Source: Schistocerca nitens (Eukaryota > Arthropoda > Insecta > Orthoptera > Acrididae). Taken from it: a DNA stretch of 64,000 bases. The stretch's first letter is position 1; each line of letters opens with the position of its first letter. Where the stretch lies: assembly GCF_023898315.1 (NCBI RefSeq), contig NC_064625.1, forward strand, positions 101,046,269 through 101,110,268, written 5' to 3'. The notes under the pieces are model-generated. The model was not told where the DNA came from, ran no database searches, and saw only the letters and a list, made by a program, of their open reading frames with translations. The position numbers and the translations under genes are program-made. Below, piece by piece: positions 20,879 through 31,487 of the stretch.

Positions 20879-21668
20879 TGAAATGAAACCAGATTCAGCC
20901 ACAAAGACACGCTGCTGGCGCACTTTATCAGATCGCCGGTGGGCTGTGGTGTATCAGCTGCAAATCCCCGTCTGCGGACCGCAGACACGGAAGGAGCCCG
21001 CAAACTAGCAGAGAAACGCCACACAGGCAGAGAACTGCGATGCTTCGTCGAAGGCCGGTCGGTATCCTGCCGCTGCTTCAGATCTCCCTCCAGCGTTTTA
21101 TCGAGCTGCAACTGTAACCCTCTGTCCGGCTGGAGATCAGATTCGCCCTGCAGCTGTGGTTACTGCTGCTGCTTCTGCTGGCCAGGTTCTTCTGCCGTCT
21201 GCTGCTGCTCTGTCTGCAGAGGCTGCTGTAGCTCGTCCTCCAGCTGTTTCTCCTCATTCTCGTCGTTCTCTACTTGATTAGGAGTTCACAGTTCCTCCTC
21301 CAGCTGTTCGTGTATTTCGTCCACTACCTTAGTGTAATCATCCCGGTCCGGCCGCTGCTCCAGTTGTAGTCCGCAATTTTTTCGCGCAAGCTGACACTGC
21401 TCTTTCTCCGCCTCTCGTTTCCCAGCTGCTGACCCAGCTAATGTTCCAGTTGGGGACGCATTCCGGAGCGGTCCGCTTCACAGTAGCGTATCAGCGTCTC
21501 TGTAGCTGCGTCCAGTTTCTCCAGCAGTGTTTCCATACGTCTGCACTGGCTGTTCGCAGCCACTAGCTGCAGCTGCTGAAGTCTCATCGTGTGAATGATC
21601 TGATCATCAGCTCCGCTTTCTAACCGAACGCATTTACTGAGCGAAACCTCTCGGGAGACTCCTGCCAC
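20879..21668 (-). pseudogene. broken Gln/Glu-rich coiled-coil coding region
   Basis: The minus strand holds three abutting open pieces: MRLQQLQLVAANSQCRR...LEKLDAATE (21438-21668), a +1 piece with AEKEQCQLARKNC and VVDEIHEQLEEEL (about 21270-21410), and a Gln-rich piece (DELQQPLQTEQQQ, then QLQLDKTLEGDLKQRQ) ending at 20875. Heptad-like Leu spacing suggests a coiled coil. The segment is GC- and CAG-rich against AT-rich neighbours. At least one frameshift and two stops break it if it is one exon. I recognise no family. It may be a host pseudogene, a transposon ORF1 or low-complexity chance. Confidence 0.4.
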
Positions 21669-21874
21669 AGTACGTTCCGCTTCGCTACACGCCAGACTTC
21701 GCTAGCAATGTCGCTTCCAACACCACGTTACGAAACAGTCGAAAGGGCCGACCGGTGTGGCCGAGCGGTCCTAGGCGCTTCAGCCTGGAACCCCGCGACC
21801 GCTACGGTCGCAGGTTCGAATCCTGCCTCGGGCATGGATGTGTGTGATGTCCTTAGGTTAGTTAGGTTTAAGTA

Positions 21875-23282
21875 CACCACTGGCCATTAAAATTGCTACA
21901 CCACGAAGAAGACGTGCTACAGAAGTGAAATTTAACCGACAGGAAGAAGATGGTGTGATATGCAAATGGTTAGCTTTTCAGAGCATTCACACAAGTTTGG
22001 CACCGGTGGCGACACCTACAACGTGCTGACATGGGGAAAGTTTGAAACCTATTTCTCATACACAAACAACAGTTGACAGGCGTTGTCTGGTGAAACGTTG
22101 TTGTGACGCCTCGTCTAAGGAGGAGAAATGCGTACCGTCACGTTTCCGACTTTGATAAAGGTCGAATTGTAGCCTACCGCGATTGAGGTTTATTGTATCA
22201 CGACGTTGCTGCTCGTGATGGTCGAGATCCAATGACTGTTACCAGAATATGGACTCGATGGATTCAGCAGGGTAATACGGAAAGCCGTGCTGGATCCCAA
22301 CGGCCTCGTATCACTAGCAGTCGAGATGACAGGCATCTTATCCGAATGGCTGTAACGGATCGTGCAGCCATATCTCGACCCCTGAGTCAACAGATGGGGA
22401 CGTTTGCAAGACAACAACCATCTGCACGAACAGTTCGACGACGTTTGCAGCAGCATGGACTATCAGCTCGGAGACCGTGGTTGCGTTTACCCTTGACGCT
22501 GCATCACAGACAGGAGCGCCTGCGATGGTGTACTCAACGACGAACCTGGGTGCACGAATGGCAAAACGTCATTTTTTTCGGATGAATCCAGGTTCTGTTT
22601 ACAGCACCACGATGGTCGCATCCGTGTTTGGCGACATCGCGGTGAACGCACACTGGAAGCGTGTATTCGTCATCGCCATACTGGCGTATCACCTGGCGTG
22701 ATGGTATGGGGTGCCAATGGTTACACGTCTCGGTCACCTCTTGTTCGCATTGACGGCACTTTGAACAGTGGACGTTACATTTGAGATGTGTTACGACCCG
22801 TGGCTCTACGCTTTATTCGATCCCTGTTAAACCCTACATTTCAGCAGGATAATGCATGACTACATGTTGCAGGTGCTGTACGGGCCTCTCTGGATACAGA
22901 AAATGTTCGACTGCTGCCCTGGCCAGCACATTCTCCCGATCTCTCACCAACTGCAAACGTCTGGTCAATGGTGGCCGAGGAACTGGCTCGTCCCAATACG
23001 CCAGTCACTACTCTTGATGAACTGTGGTATCGTGTTGATGCTGCATGGGCAGCTGTACCTGTACACTCCATCCAAGCTCTGTTTGACTCAATGCCCAGGC
23101 GTATCAAGGCCATTATTACGGCCAGAGGTGGTTGTTATGAGTACTGATTTCTCAGGATCTATGCACCCAAATTGCGTGAAAATGTAATCACATGTCAGTT
23201 CTAGTATAATATTATTGCCCAATGAATACCCGTTTATCATCTGCATTTCTTCTTGGAGTAGCAACTTTAATGGCCAGTAGTG
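21875..23282 (+). mobile_element. Tc1-like element, 1408 bp
   Basis: TA at 21873-21874 and 23283-23284. The ends are inverted: CACCACTGGCCATTAAAATT on the left and CACTACTGGCCATTAAAGTT on the right strand. The target is the TA in the SINE word aagtagttc. A similar terminal word appears alone near 43062. Confidence 0.95.
22128..23147 (+). pseudogene. Tc1-like transposase, inactive
   Basis: Frames join to a full-length Tc1-type protein: HVSDFDKGRIVAYRD at the start, HTH region VTRIWTRWIQQGN, basic block, then first Asp in SDESRF (about 22582). The second Asp is in FQQDNA (about 22845) and the third region is DLSPTANVWSMV. In that last motif the catalytic Glu is Ala. The second-to-third spacing is 34 residues, the classical value. 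A stop near 22183, a frameshift near 22580 and further stops near 22780 and 22856 also disable it. Confidence 0.9.
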
Positions 23283-23360
23283 TAGTTCTAAGTCTAGGGG
23301 ACAGATTACCTCAGATGTTAAGTCCCATAGTGCTCAGAGCCATTTGAACTAGTCGAAAGG

Positions 23361-23923
23361 ACGTGACGTAAGTGCAGAAACCTAGCAACGGAAACGATGA
23401 GTAACAAGAGTCGTTCCACTGTTAAGGCACGCGGAAACAATACGTTGTTCTTCTTTGTCCGATTTGTCAAAAAAATCGAATTTAACTAAAGACAATCATC
23501 CGATTATTACTTTTGAAAATATCATAATCGAATACATAGCATAAGATATATTGGAGTCTCGCGTTTACTTTTATGAGGTTGCTGCAGTCACCTTTTTTCT
23601 GCAATATAGTACGATTAAACGAAAGGAGGAATGAAAGAAAATTTTATTAGTGTCTAACATTCAGGAAGGCGGCAGCAATGCCCTGGTGAGGAAAACGGCG
23701 GCGCCAACGACATGAATTACCGAAGTGAAGTATTTACACAAGTAAACGAAAATGGAAACAGAAAACATAATACCGACTGTAAATGATCGACATTATTACC
23801 CACCATCCAAAATCGTACAATTTGTATTTAATGACCGCCATTATTACCTACCATGCAAAAGTGTAGGATTTGTGTTTGAGAGTGAGTACTCAATTCAAAG
23901 TTAACGAAAATTATGAATATTAC
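23361..23923. other. anonymous sequence
   Basis: AT-rich. No supported feature. Confidence 0.3.
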
Positions 23924-23925
23924 TA

Positions 23926-24837
23926 CAGGGCTATTACAAATGATTGAAGCGATTTCATAAATTCACTGTAGCTCCATTCATTGACATATGGTCACGACAC
24001 ACTGCAGATACGTAGAAAAACTCATAAAGTTTTGTTCGGCTAAAGCCGCACTTCAGGTTTCTGCTGCCAGAGCGCTCGAGAGTGCAGTGAGACAAAATGG
24101 CGACAGGAGCCGAGAAAGCGTATGTCGTGCTTGAAATGCACTCACATCAGTCAGTCATAACAGTAAAACGACACTTCAGGACGAAGTTCAACAAAGATCC
24201 ACAAACTGATAACTCCATTCGGCGATGGTATGCGCAGTTTAAAGCTTCTGGATGCCTCTGTAAGGGGAAATCAACGGGTCGGCCTGCAGTGAGCGAAGAA
24301 ACGGTTGAACGCATGCGGGTAAGTCCCACGCGTAGCCCGCGGAAGCTAAACGTACCACAGCCGACGGTTTGGAAAATCTTATGGAAAAGGCTAAAGCAGA
24401 AGCCTTACCGTTTACAATTGCAACTAGCCCTGACACCCTATGACAAAGTCAAACGCTTTGAATTTTCGGCGCGGTTGCAACAGCTCATGGAAGAGGATGC
24501 GTTCAGTGCGAAGCTTGTTTTCAGTGATGAAGCAACATTTTTTCTTAATGGTGAAGTGTTTAAACCTCCTCTACCAAGAAACGTGCCAGAACTGCGAGCT
24601 CGCATCAACGATGCTTTCGAACTCACTGATGGGGACATGCTGCGCCGAGTGTGGGAAGAATTTGATTATCGGCTTGATGTCTGCCGAATCACTAAAGGGG
24701 CACATATCGAACATTTGTAAATGCCTAAAAAAACTTTTTGAGTTTTTGTATGTGTGTGCAAAGCATTGTGAAAATATCTCAAATAATAAAGTTGTTGTAG
24801 AGCTGTGAAATCGCTTCAATCATTTGTAATAACCCTG
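23926..24837 (+). mobile_element. CAGGG-ended mariner-like element, internally deleted
   Basis: TA at 23924-23925 and 24838-24839. The inverted ends read CAGGGCTATTACAAATGATT and CAGGGTTATTACAAATGATT. At 912 bp it is too short for a complete transposase of this group. Relatives with the same CAGGG start lie at 30178 and 45392. Confidence 0.93.
24097..24720 (+). pseudogene. mariner-like transposase with DUF4817-type HTH, core deleted
   Basis: An open 207-codon frame. Residues 1-70 form the HTH (EKAYVVLEMHSHQS, IRRWYAQFKASG, CKGKSTGRPAVSEET). The first catalytic Asp is in LVFSDEATFFLNG near residue 145. The next residues are already the C-terminal PPLPRNVPELRARIN and GDMLRRVWEEFDYRLD, so the second and third catalytic residues have been removed by an in-frame deletion. 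It could still bind the element ends but not catalyse. Confidence 0.88.
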
Positions 24838-24839
24838 TA

Positions 24840-25240
24840 CTTTGGGAAGGCACATATAATGTTCCATGGTATTTATTATCGTTTCTGTCGAAATAGAAAC
24901 AATTTTAACTTTGCTTCGCAGATAAAAGCGAGTCTCCCGACCCCTATTAAGACAATTTTCTAAACAGCAGCAGTTCTGATAGTTAATTCCGGTGCTCCGA
25001 CAGATGTTTATCACCTATACTTTTTTATTTTTCAACATGCACCGTTCTCCTTCTTCCACATATCCACAAAGTACACTCGCTACGATGTTTTTTAACGATC
25101 ATAATTGTCCACGGCCACATACATCAATGCTTCGCTGCTTAATCCTAGGGTACACTGGATATAGTCCATTTTAAGGTATACAGTAGACCATGCCACGAGA
25201 TCATTCGACATCTCCTATAGGAATTTTTGCTTCAGTACTG
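24840..25240. other. anonymous sequence
   Basis: No supported feature. Confidence 0.3.
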
Positions 25241-25303
25241 GTGAACATCTACATCTCTGCAATTCACACTTAAGTGCCTGGCCGAGGGTTCATCGAACGA
25301 TTT

Positions 25304-26443
25304 TCATATTACTTCTCTACCATTCCACTCTTGAATGGCGCGTGGGAAAAAGGAACAGCTAAATCTTTCCGTTCGAGCTCTGATTTCTCTTATTGTATTA
25401 TGATGACGATTTCTCCCTCCGTAGATGGGTGTCAACGAAATATTTTCGCATTCGGAAGTGAAAGTTGGTGATTGAAATTTCGTAAATAGATCTCGCCGCA
25501 AAGAAAATCGCCTTTGTTTCAGTGACTGCCACCCCAACTCGCGTATCGTATCAGTGACACACTCACCGCTATTGTGCGATACCACGAAATGAGCTGCCCC
25601 CGTTTACACCCTCTCGATGTCCTCCGTCACCCATACGTGGTAAGGATCCCATACCGCGCAGCGATATTCCAGCAGAGGACGGACAAGTGTAATGTAGGCT
25701 GTCTCTTTAGTGGGTTTGTTGCATATTCTAAGTGTTCTGTCAATAAAGCGCAGTCTTAGTTTCGCCTTCCTCACAATATTATCTATGTGGTCTTTCCAAT
25801 TTAAATTGCTCGTAATTGTAATTCCTAGGTATTTAGTCGAATTGACAGCCCTTAGATTTGTGCGATTTATCGTATACCCAAACTTTATCGGATTTCTTTT
25901 AGTACCCATGTGGATGACCTCGCACTTTTCTTTGTTTAGTGCCAATTGCCACTTTCCGCACCATACAGAAATTTTCTCTAGATCATTTTGTAGTTGGAAT
26001 TGATCGTCTGATGATTTTACTAGACGATAAATTTCAGCGTCATCTGCAAACAATGTAACGGGGCTGCTCAGATTATCACCTAGATCATTTATGTAAATCA
26101 GGAACAGCAGACGGCCTATGACACTAGCTTCCGGAACGCCAGATATCACTTCTGTTCTACTCGATGATTTACTGCCTATCACTACGAACTGTGACCTCTC
26201 TGAGAGGAAATCACGAATCCAGTCACACAAATGAGACGATATTCCATATGCACGCAATTTCATTAATAGTCGCTTGTGAGGACTGGTATCAAAAGCCTTC
26301 TGGAAATCTAGGAATATGGAATCGATCTGAGATCCCTTGTCGACAGCACTCATTACTTCATGGGAATAAAGAGCTAGATGTGTTGCACAAGAACGATATT
26401 TTCTGAATCCGTGTTGGTTATGTATCAATGTCATTTTCTTCAA
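25304..26443 (-). pseudogene. CR1-like LINE reverse transcriptase
   Basis: A 279-codon frame (25604-26443) plus a C-terminal frame to 25304. Visible RT motifs are IFLDFQKAFDTSPHKRLL (palm A, Asp intact), GVPEASVIGRLLFLIYINDL (the canonical Gln of GVPQGS is Glu), FADDAEIY (box C, both Asp present), WQLALNKEKCEVIHMG and YLGITITSNLNWKDHI. The last part has RPLLEYRCAVWDPY. Broken by a stop or frameshift near 25600, and the RT start is disrupted near 26443. Confidence 0.88.
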
Positions 26444-26716
26444 AGTGATTCATAATGTTCGAGTACAAGTATATGCTCCAAAATCCTACTGCAAATTGAG
26501 GTCAGTGATACGAGTCTGTAATTCAATGGGTTACGCCTATTTCCTTTCTTGAATATTTGTGTGACCTGTGCTACTTTCCAGTCGTTAGGAACAGATCTTT
26601 CGTCAAGTGAGCGGTTGTATATGATTGCTAAGAAAGGCGCTATTGTGTCTGCATACTCTGAGAGGAATTTGATTGGTATACCATCTGGACCGGAAGACCT
26701 GCCTTTCTTAAGTGAT

Positions 26717-26910
26717 GGTTCAAATGGCTCTGAGCACTATGGGACTCAACTGCTGAGGTCATTAGTCCCCTAGAACTTAGAACTAGTTAAACCTAACTAA
26801 CCTAAGGACATCACAAACATCCATGCCCGAGGCAGGATTCGAACCTGCGACCGTAGCGGTCTTGCGGTTCCAGACTGCAGCGCCTTTAACCGCACGGCCA
26901 CTTCGGCCGG
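26717..26910 (-). mobile_element. SINE-A with 14-bp TSD
   Basis: Flanked by ctttcttaagtgat at 26703-26716 and 26911-26924, a perfect 14-bp duplication inside the CR1-like LINE. Confidence 0.96.
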
Positions 26911-27029
26911 CTTTCTTAAGTGATTTTAGTTGTTTCGCAACACCTAAGATATCTACTTTTATGTCACTCATGCTAACAGCGGTTCTGGATTCGAATTCTG
27001 GAATATTTACTTCGTATTATTTTGTGAAG

Positions 27030-27246
27030 TTCTAATGGTTCTAATGGCTCTGAGCACTATGGGACTCAACTGCTGTGGTCATAAGTCCCCTAGAACTTAG
27101 AACTACTTAAACCTAACTAACCTAAGGACAGCACACAACACCCAGCCATCACGAGGCAGAGAAAATCCCTGACCCCGCCGGGAATCGAACCCGGGAACCC
27201 GGGCGTGGGAAGCGAGAACGCTACCGCACGACCACGAGATGCGGGC
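27030..27246 (-). mobile_element. SINE-C (tRNA-Gly-like head, SINE-A tail)
   Basis: Flanked by attttgtgaag at 27019-27029 and 27247-27257. The left half is the usual tail (ctctgagcactatgggac, cctaactaacctaaggac). The right half is a different tRNA-like head, with minus-strand words GTGGTCGTGCGGTAGC and GGGTTCGATTCCCGGCGGGG and a central CTTCCCACG loop that resembles tRNA-Gly. A second copy is at 38314. Confidence 0.95.
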
Positions 27247-27576
27247 ATTTTGTGAAGAAATTACGGAAAACTGTATTTAGTAACTCCGCTTTAGTGACAC
27301 CATCATCGGTAACATTTCCATCGCTATCGCGCAGTGACGGTATTGACTGTCTTTTGCCACTGGTGTACTTTACATAAGACCAGAATCTCTTTGGGTCTTC
27401 TATTATATTTTGAGACAATATTCCATTGTGAAAACTATTAAATGCATCACGCGTTGACGTCCGCACCAAATTTCGAGCTTCCGTGAAACGTAGCCAGTCT
27501 TGGGGATTTGCGTTCTACTGAATTTGGCATTCTTTTCTCGTTGCTTCTGCAACAATGTTCTGACATATTTTGTGTA

Positions 27577-28170
27577 TCATGGTGGATCAGTCCCGTCTCT
27601 TATTAACTTATGTGGTATGAATCTATCTATTGCTGTCGATACTGTATCTTCGAATTTGAGCCATATCTGGTCTACACTTGCATAATTAGCTTGGAAGAAA
27701 TGGATACTCACTCGTAGGAAGGCATGAAGCGAATTTTTATCTGCTGTTTTAAATAGATATATTTTACGCTTATTTTTAGTGGTTTTACTTGATATGGTTT
27801 TGAGCCTCGCTACAATGACCTTGTGTTCACTAATCCCTGTATCCGTCATGACGCTCTCTATTAGTTCAGGATCATTTGTGGCTAAGAGGTCAAGTGTGTT
27901 TTCGTAACTATTTACAATTCGTGTGGGCTCATGAACTAATTGTTCGCAGTTATTCTCAGAGAAAGCATTTAGTACAATTTCGGGAGATGTTTTCTGTCTA
28001 CCACCGGCTTTGAACATGTATTTTCGCCAACAGATCGAGGGTAGATTGAAGTCTCCACCAATTAGAGCTGTATGAGTGGGGTACTTATTTGTAATGAGAT
28101 TCAAGTTCTCTTTTAACCGTTCAGCTATTATATCATCTGAGCCGGGGAAGGCGGTAGAAGGAGCCAATTG
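27577..28170 (-). pseudogene. CR1-like LINE endonuclease, C-terminal part
   Basis: The frame contains ALIGGDFNLPSICWRKY (the conserved Asp-Asn of the APE fold), ENTLDLLATNDPELIESV and GISEHKVIVARL (the terminal His motif; family often GISDH). The 5' side is cut by the TIR element at 28172. This is an exonuclease III-type domain that nicks the target for reverse transcription. Confidence 0.85.
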
Positions 28171-28540
28171 AGGGGTTTGGCGCAAGAAGGAAGCAGCTCC
28201 ACTTTTTGGCTCTATTGAGTTGAACATTCTATCACATAAAAAAAAAAAAAAAAAAAAGCCCCTTCATCTGGTGCAAGAAAGAGGCAGCTCCACCCACTAG
28301 TTTCAGAGAAATCCAACAAAACAGAGATATCTCCGGGAGCTGCCTCGTTCTGCCCCCAAACAATAGCAGGAAGGAGGTTGTGTTACGTATTGTTCAGCAG
28401 ACCGGTGTAAACATCGCGCGTTTCATGTCACTGAAGTGGACCAGAGATTTATTTCCCACTTTGTTGACATTGACACGTTGAAGAAATTTTTTGTAAAGAA
28501 CTCTTAAGTATCATTATCGAACAAGAAAAGAGGAAAATAT

Positions 28541-28800
28541 TTAATCACTAAGTACAAAATATTCCTCTATGAACAGCCATACATCGGTAAAGGGATTATT
28601 CAATGCAGTGCGACCGTAAGAATGACAGTCTTCGATAATGCGCAAATTTGCAACCGAGGACCTGCGAGTCTCATAACAATGGACCACCTTCATCAAGCTT
28701 ATGATTGTCTCCTCCCGCTTAAAGGCCAAAAGTTTAAAGATGTCAAAGAGCTGGCCAGAAAGTATGTTGGGAAAAAACGAAATGCGATTTTAAAACCAGC
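28541..28800 (+). pseudogene. unrecognised coding fragment in TIR element
   Basis: An open stretch continuing from YEQPYIGKGIIQC to VKELARKYVGKKRNAIL, cut by the SINE at 28805. It may be a remnant of the element's own protein. I do not recognise the family. Confidence 0.35.
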
Positions 28801-28804
28801 CGGC

Positions 28805-28994
28805 CGCGGTGGCTGAGCGGTTCTAGGCGCTTCAGTCGCGCGCGCCTGCTACGGTCGCAGGTTCGAATCCTGCCTCGGGCATGGATGTATGTGATGTCCT
28901 TAGGTTAGTTAGGTTTAAGTAGTTTCTAAGTCTAGGGGACTGATGACCTAAGATGTTGAGTCCCATAGTGCTTAGAGCCATTTGAACCATTTTT
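28805..28994 (+). mobile_element. SINE-A
   Basis: A plus-strand copy: head gcggtggctgagcggttcta, B box ggttcgaatcctgcc, tail to agccatttgaaccattttt. Target duplication is unclear (accag on each side at best). Confidence 0.9.
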
Positions 28995-30177
28995 ACGACC
29001 AGTTGACGTCAGATGCTTCAAACGATCCTGAGGTGACTGAAGGGCAGCTAGAAGATTGAAGAAGAACTGTAGAATTAATGTATTACGCCAATAATGTTGA
29101 ACTTTCTTTATTAATAAATGTTTTTTAAACTTAAATATGGTTAATTATGAAGAAAATGGTCCTACAAAGAGTTTTCCATTCACTTTGGAGCAAAACGGAG
29201 GCAGCTCCAAAATTCAAAACTCTATTGCACGTACCTGAGTGCATGCATTTGTGTGTATTCTCGTCAGTATTATTAGATACCACATAGCCTAAAATAAGGC
29301 TGACAACTTTTTTCGTTTTGATGAAAACTGAATTTTTAAAACGTTTCTTTTAATTTGCCACAAACTGGAAAAAGTGGAGCTGCCTCTTTCTTGCCCCAAA
29401 CCCTTCAAATTTTATTTTGGTACGGCTGTTGAGAATAACCTCTAACCATACTACTTCGCAGGAACTATCTATTTCAACTTCACTGGACTTGTCCCGAAGA
29501 AATGATTTTAGGTTAGATTTAAAACTTGCTTTCCTGCTATCAGATACTTTCTGTCATTGGGCAAATGCTCAAAACACTCTGCATATTGAACTCTTTTCTG
29601 AGTTACTAATACCTTTAATATTGGGTAATAAAGGTAATTTTTCATCTACCATTGTAGATGTGGACATCATTATTCTTCTCAAATTGTGATGTACTATTTA
29701 TGACGAATTTCATTAGCGAATATATGTATTATGAAGGTGCAGTTAAAATGCCCGACGCCTTGTAGATGTGTTACATGATGACTGTGGATGAACACTCCAT
29801 ATTAATCTTACTGCTCGCTTTTATGCAGTCAGTACTAATTGCTAAGTCATCACAGATTATTCCACACTTCATTGAACAGAAACGTGAAAAAACTTCGTCA
29901 GTAGATTGATTCACTTGCTTCCAAGACTAGCAATTATACGGCGAGGAAAGACAGCTGAGCTTAATTGTCTGAGTAGCTCAGTAATATGCTAATTGCTGTC
30001 TAAGTTATCATCAATATGTGTGCACCCATAAATCTGGAACAATGTGATGTATTTACTGACTTCCGTTCATGTGCGACATAATTAGCTGGCATGTCTCTAC
30101 ATGCTGTATGGAACTGAATTTAGTGTGTTTTGTCAATATTAAGGGAGAGTCAATTTTCAGAGAGCCACTTAATAATA

Positions 30178-31107
30178 CAGGGTGATTCAAAAAGAATACC
30201 ACAACCTTAGGAATTTAAAACTCTGCAACGACAAAAGGCAGAGCTAAGCACTATCTGTCGGCGAATTAAGGGAGCTATAAAGTTTCATTTAGTTGTACAT
30301 TTGTTCGCTTGAGGCGCTGTTGACTAGGCGTCAGCGTCAGTTGATGCTAAGATGGCGACCGCTCAACAGAAAGCTTTTTGTGTTATTGAGTACGGCAGAA
30401 GTGAATCGACGACAGTTGTTCAGCGTTCATTTCGAACGAAGTATGGTGTTAAACCTCCTGATAGGTGGTGTATTAAACGTTGGTATAAACAGTTTACAGA
30501 GAATAGGTGTTTGTGGAAAGGGAAAAGTTCTGGACGGCCGAGAACGAGTGATGAATATGTAGCACGCATCCAGCAAGCATTTGTTCGCAGCCCAGGAAAA
30601 TCGACTCGCAGAGCTAGCAGAGAGCTGCAAATTCCACAATCAACTGTATGGAGAGTCCTACGAAAAAGGTTAGTTATGAAACCTGAACGTCAACTACCCG
30701 AGGCGATGGATCGGCCGCCAGGCAGCCCGTGACAGAGCACTTCATCACTGGCCTCCAAGAAGCCCTGATCTTACCCCCTGCGATTTTTTCTTATGGGGGT
30801 ATGTTAAGGATATGGTGTTTCGGCCACCTCTCCCAGCAACCATTGATGATTTGAAACGAGAAATAACAGCAGCTATCCAAACTGTTACGCCTGATATGCT
30901 ACAGAGAGTGTGGAACGAGTTGGAGTATCGGGTTGATATTACTCGTGTGTCTGGAGGGGGCCATATTGAACATCTCTGAACTTGTTTTTGAGTGAAAAAA
31001 AACCTTTTTAAATACTCTTTGTAATGACGTATAACAGAAGGTTATATTATGTTTGTTTCATTAAATACACATTTTTAAAGTTGTGGTATTCTTTTTTAAT
31101 CACCCTG
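30178..31107 (+). mobile_element. CAGGG-ended mariner-like element, internally deleted
   Basis: TA at 30176-30177 and 31108-31109. The ends read CAGGGTGATTCAAAAAGAAT and CAGGGTGATTAAAAAAGAAT. At 930 bp it is too short for a full transposase. Inserted in LINE X copy 2. Confidence 0.93.
30352..30981 (+). pseudogene. mariner-like transposase with DUF4817-type HTH, core deleted
   Basis: The N-terminal frame has QKAFCVIEYGRSEST, IKRWYKQFTENRC, KGKSSGRPRTSDEY and RRASRELQIPQSTVWRVL. After VMKPER the protein jumps, with a frame change, to PRSPDLTP-like PRSPDLTPCDFFL.G, then RPPLPATIDDLKREI and MLQRVWNELEYRVDITRV, ending HIEHL. The first two catalytic Asp are gone, and only the third-region word survives. 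Confidence 0.88.
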
Positions 31108-31230
31108 TACTTTGGAAAACAACTTTTTCTCTAATGGTATTTATTGTAACAACAGTATTGTCTGTAAAAAGTGCTAATTTTCCTTGTTGAATGTTAAGTG
31201 ACAGGCCATTCGCATATACACTGTCCAGTT

Positions 31231-31487
31231 ACATTGATGTGGCCGTCACCTATCTTCGACTTCAACACGAAATGACCACTCAGACAGAGCAGAGAGCAGC
31301 ACTATTAGTGGATGGTATATAAAGATCGTCAGAGTCTTATCTTGTGCTTTCATTAATCTGTGATCTTGCAATGTTCATCACTTAATATGTGAACTAGACA
31401 AATGTATTCCAGGAATTTCATTACTCTACATTTATTATTTTTATTGTTGCGATTTTTTCCCAACAGTGTACTTCAGTTCTACATATA
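31231..31487. other. anonymous sequence
   Basis: No supported feature between LINE X and the Tc1-like element. Confidence 0.3.

Larger units (their letters stand above)
21747..23350 (+). mobile_element. SINE-A split by a Tc1-like element
   Basis: The head lies at 21747-21874 on the plus strand (tggccgagcggtcctaggcg, B box ggttcgaatcc) and the tail at 23285-23350. The outer flanks agtcgaaagg at 21737-21746 and 23351-23360 are identical, so this was one SINE with a 10-bp duplication before the Tc1-like element landed at its internal TA. Confidence 0.95.
28172..29403. mobile_element. TIR element with subterminal repeats, about 1.2 kb
   Basis: Both ends carry the inverted word GGGTTTGG.GCAAGAA followed by GGCAGCTCC. 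The GGCAGCTCC motif recurs at about 28279, 28337 (inverted) and 29205. No clean target duplication is visible. The interior has fragments of an unrecognised plus-strand frame (28541-28800: GKGIIQCSATVRMTVFDN, ASLITMDHLHQAYDCL) and a SINE at 28805. The A run at 28238-28256 lies near the left end. The superfamily is unknown. Confidence 0.7.
25245..29480 (-). mobile_element. CR1-like LINE with SINE and TIR-element insertions
   Basis: On the minus strand the order is endonuclease (29404-29480 and 27577-28170), linker, RT (25604-26443) and C-terminus to about 25304. Insertions are SINEs at 26717-26910 and 27030-27246 and a TIR element at 28172-29403. Endonuclease words include VVWLEVIL, IGSFYRLP and LIGGDFNLPSICW. 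The FADD box and GDFNLP style suggest CR1, a clade call from memory. A second copy lies at 32912-34405. Confidence 0.88.
29481..31230 (-). mobile_element. LINE family X, copy 2, split by CAGGG element
   Basis: Joining the flanks of the element at 30178-31107 restores a reading through EKVVFQS into IIKWLSEN.LSLNIDKT, the same stretch as KIIKWFSANGLSLNFDKTQ in copy 1. Further downstream (29690-29770) lies SLMKFVIN and near 29500-29560 EHLPNDRK and ASFKSNLKSFL, the family C-terminus. Many stops show it is old. It abuts the CR1-like LINE near 29480. Confidence 0.7.

Noticed and set aside
21744-21830. tRNA-Leu-like sequences with good B boxes
   Set aside because: They continue into SINE tails and are flanked by target duplications, so they are SINE heads, not tRNA genes.
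26164-26406. Plus-strand frame inside the CR1-like LINE
   Set aside because: A shadow of the minus-strand RT coding region.
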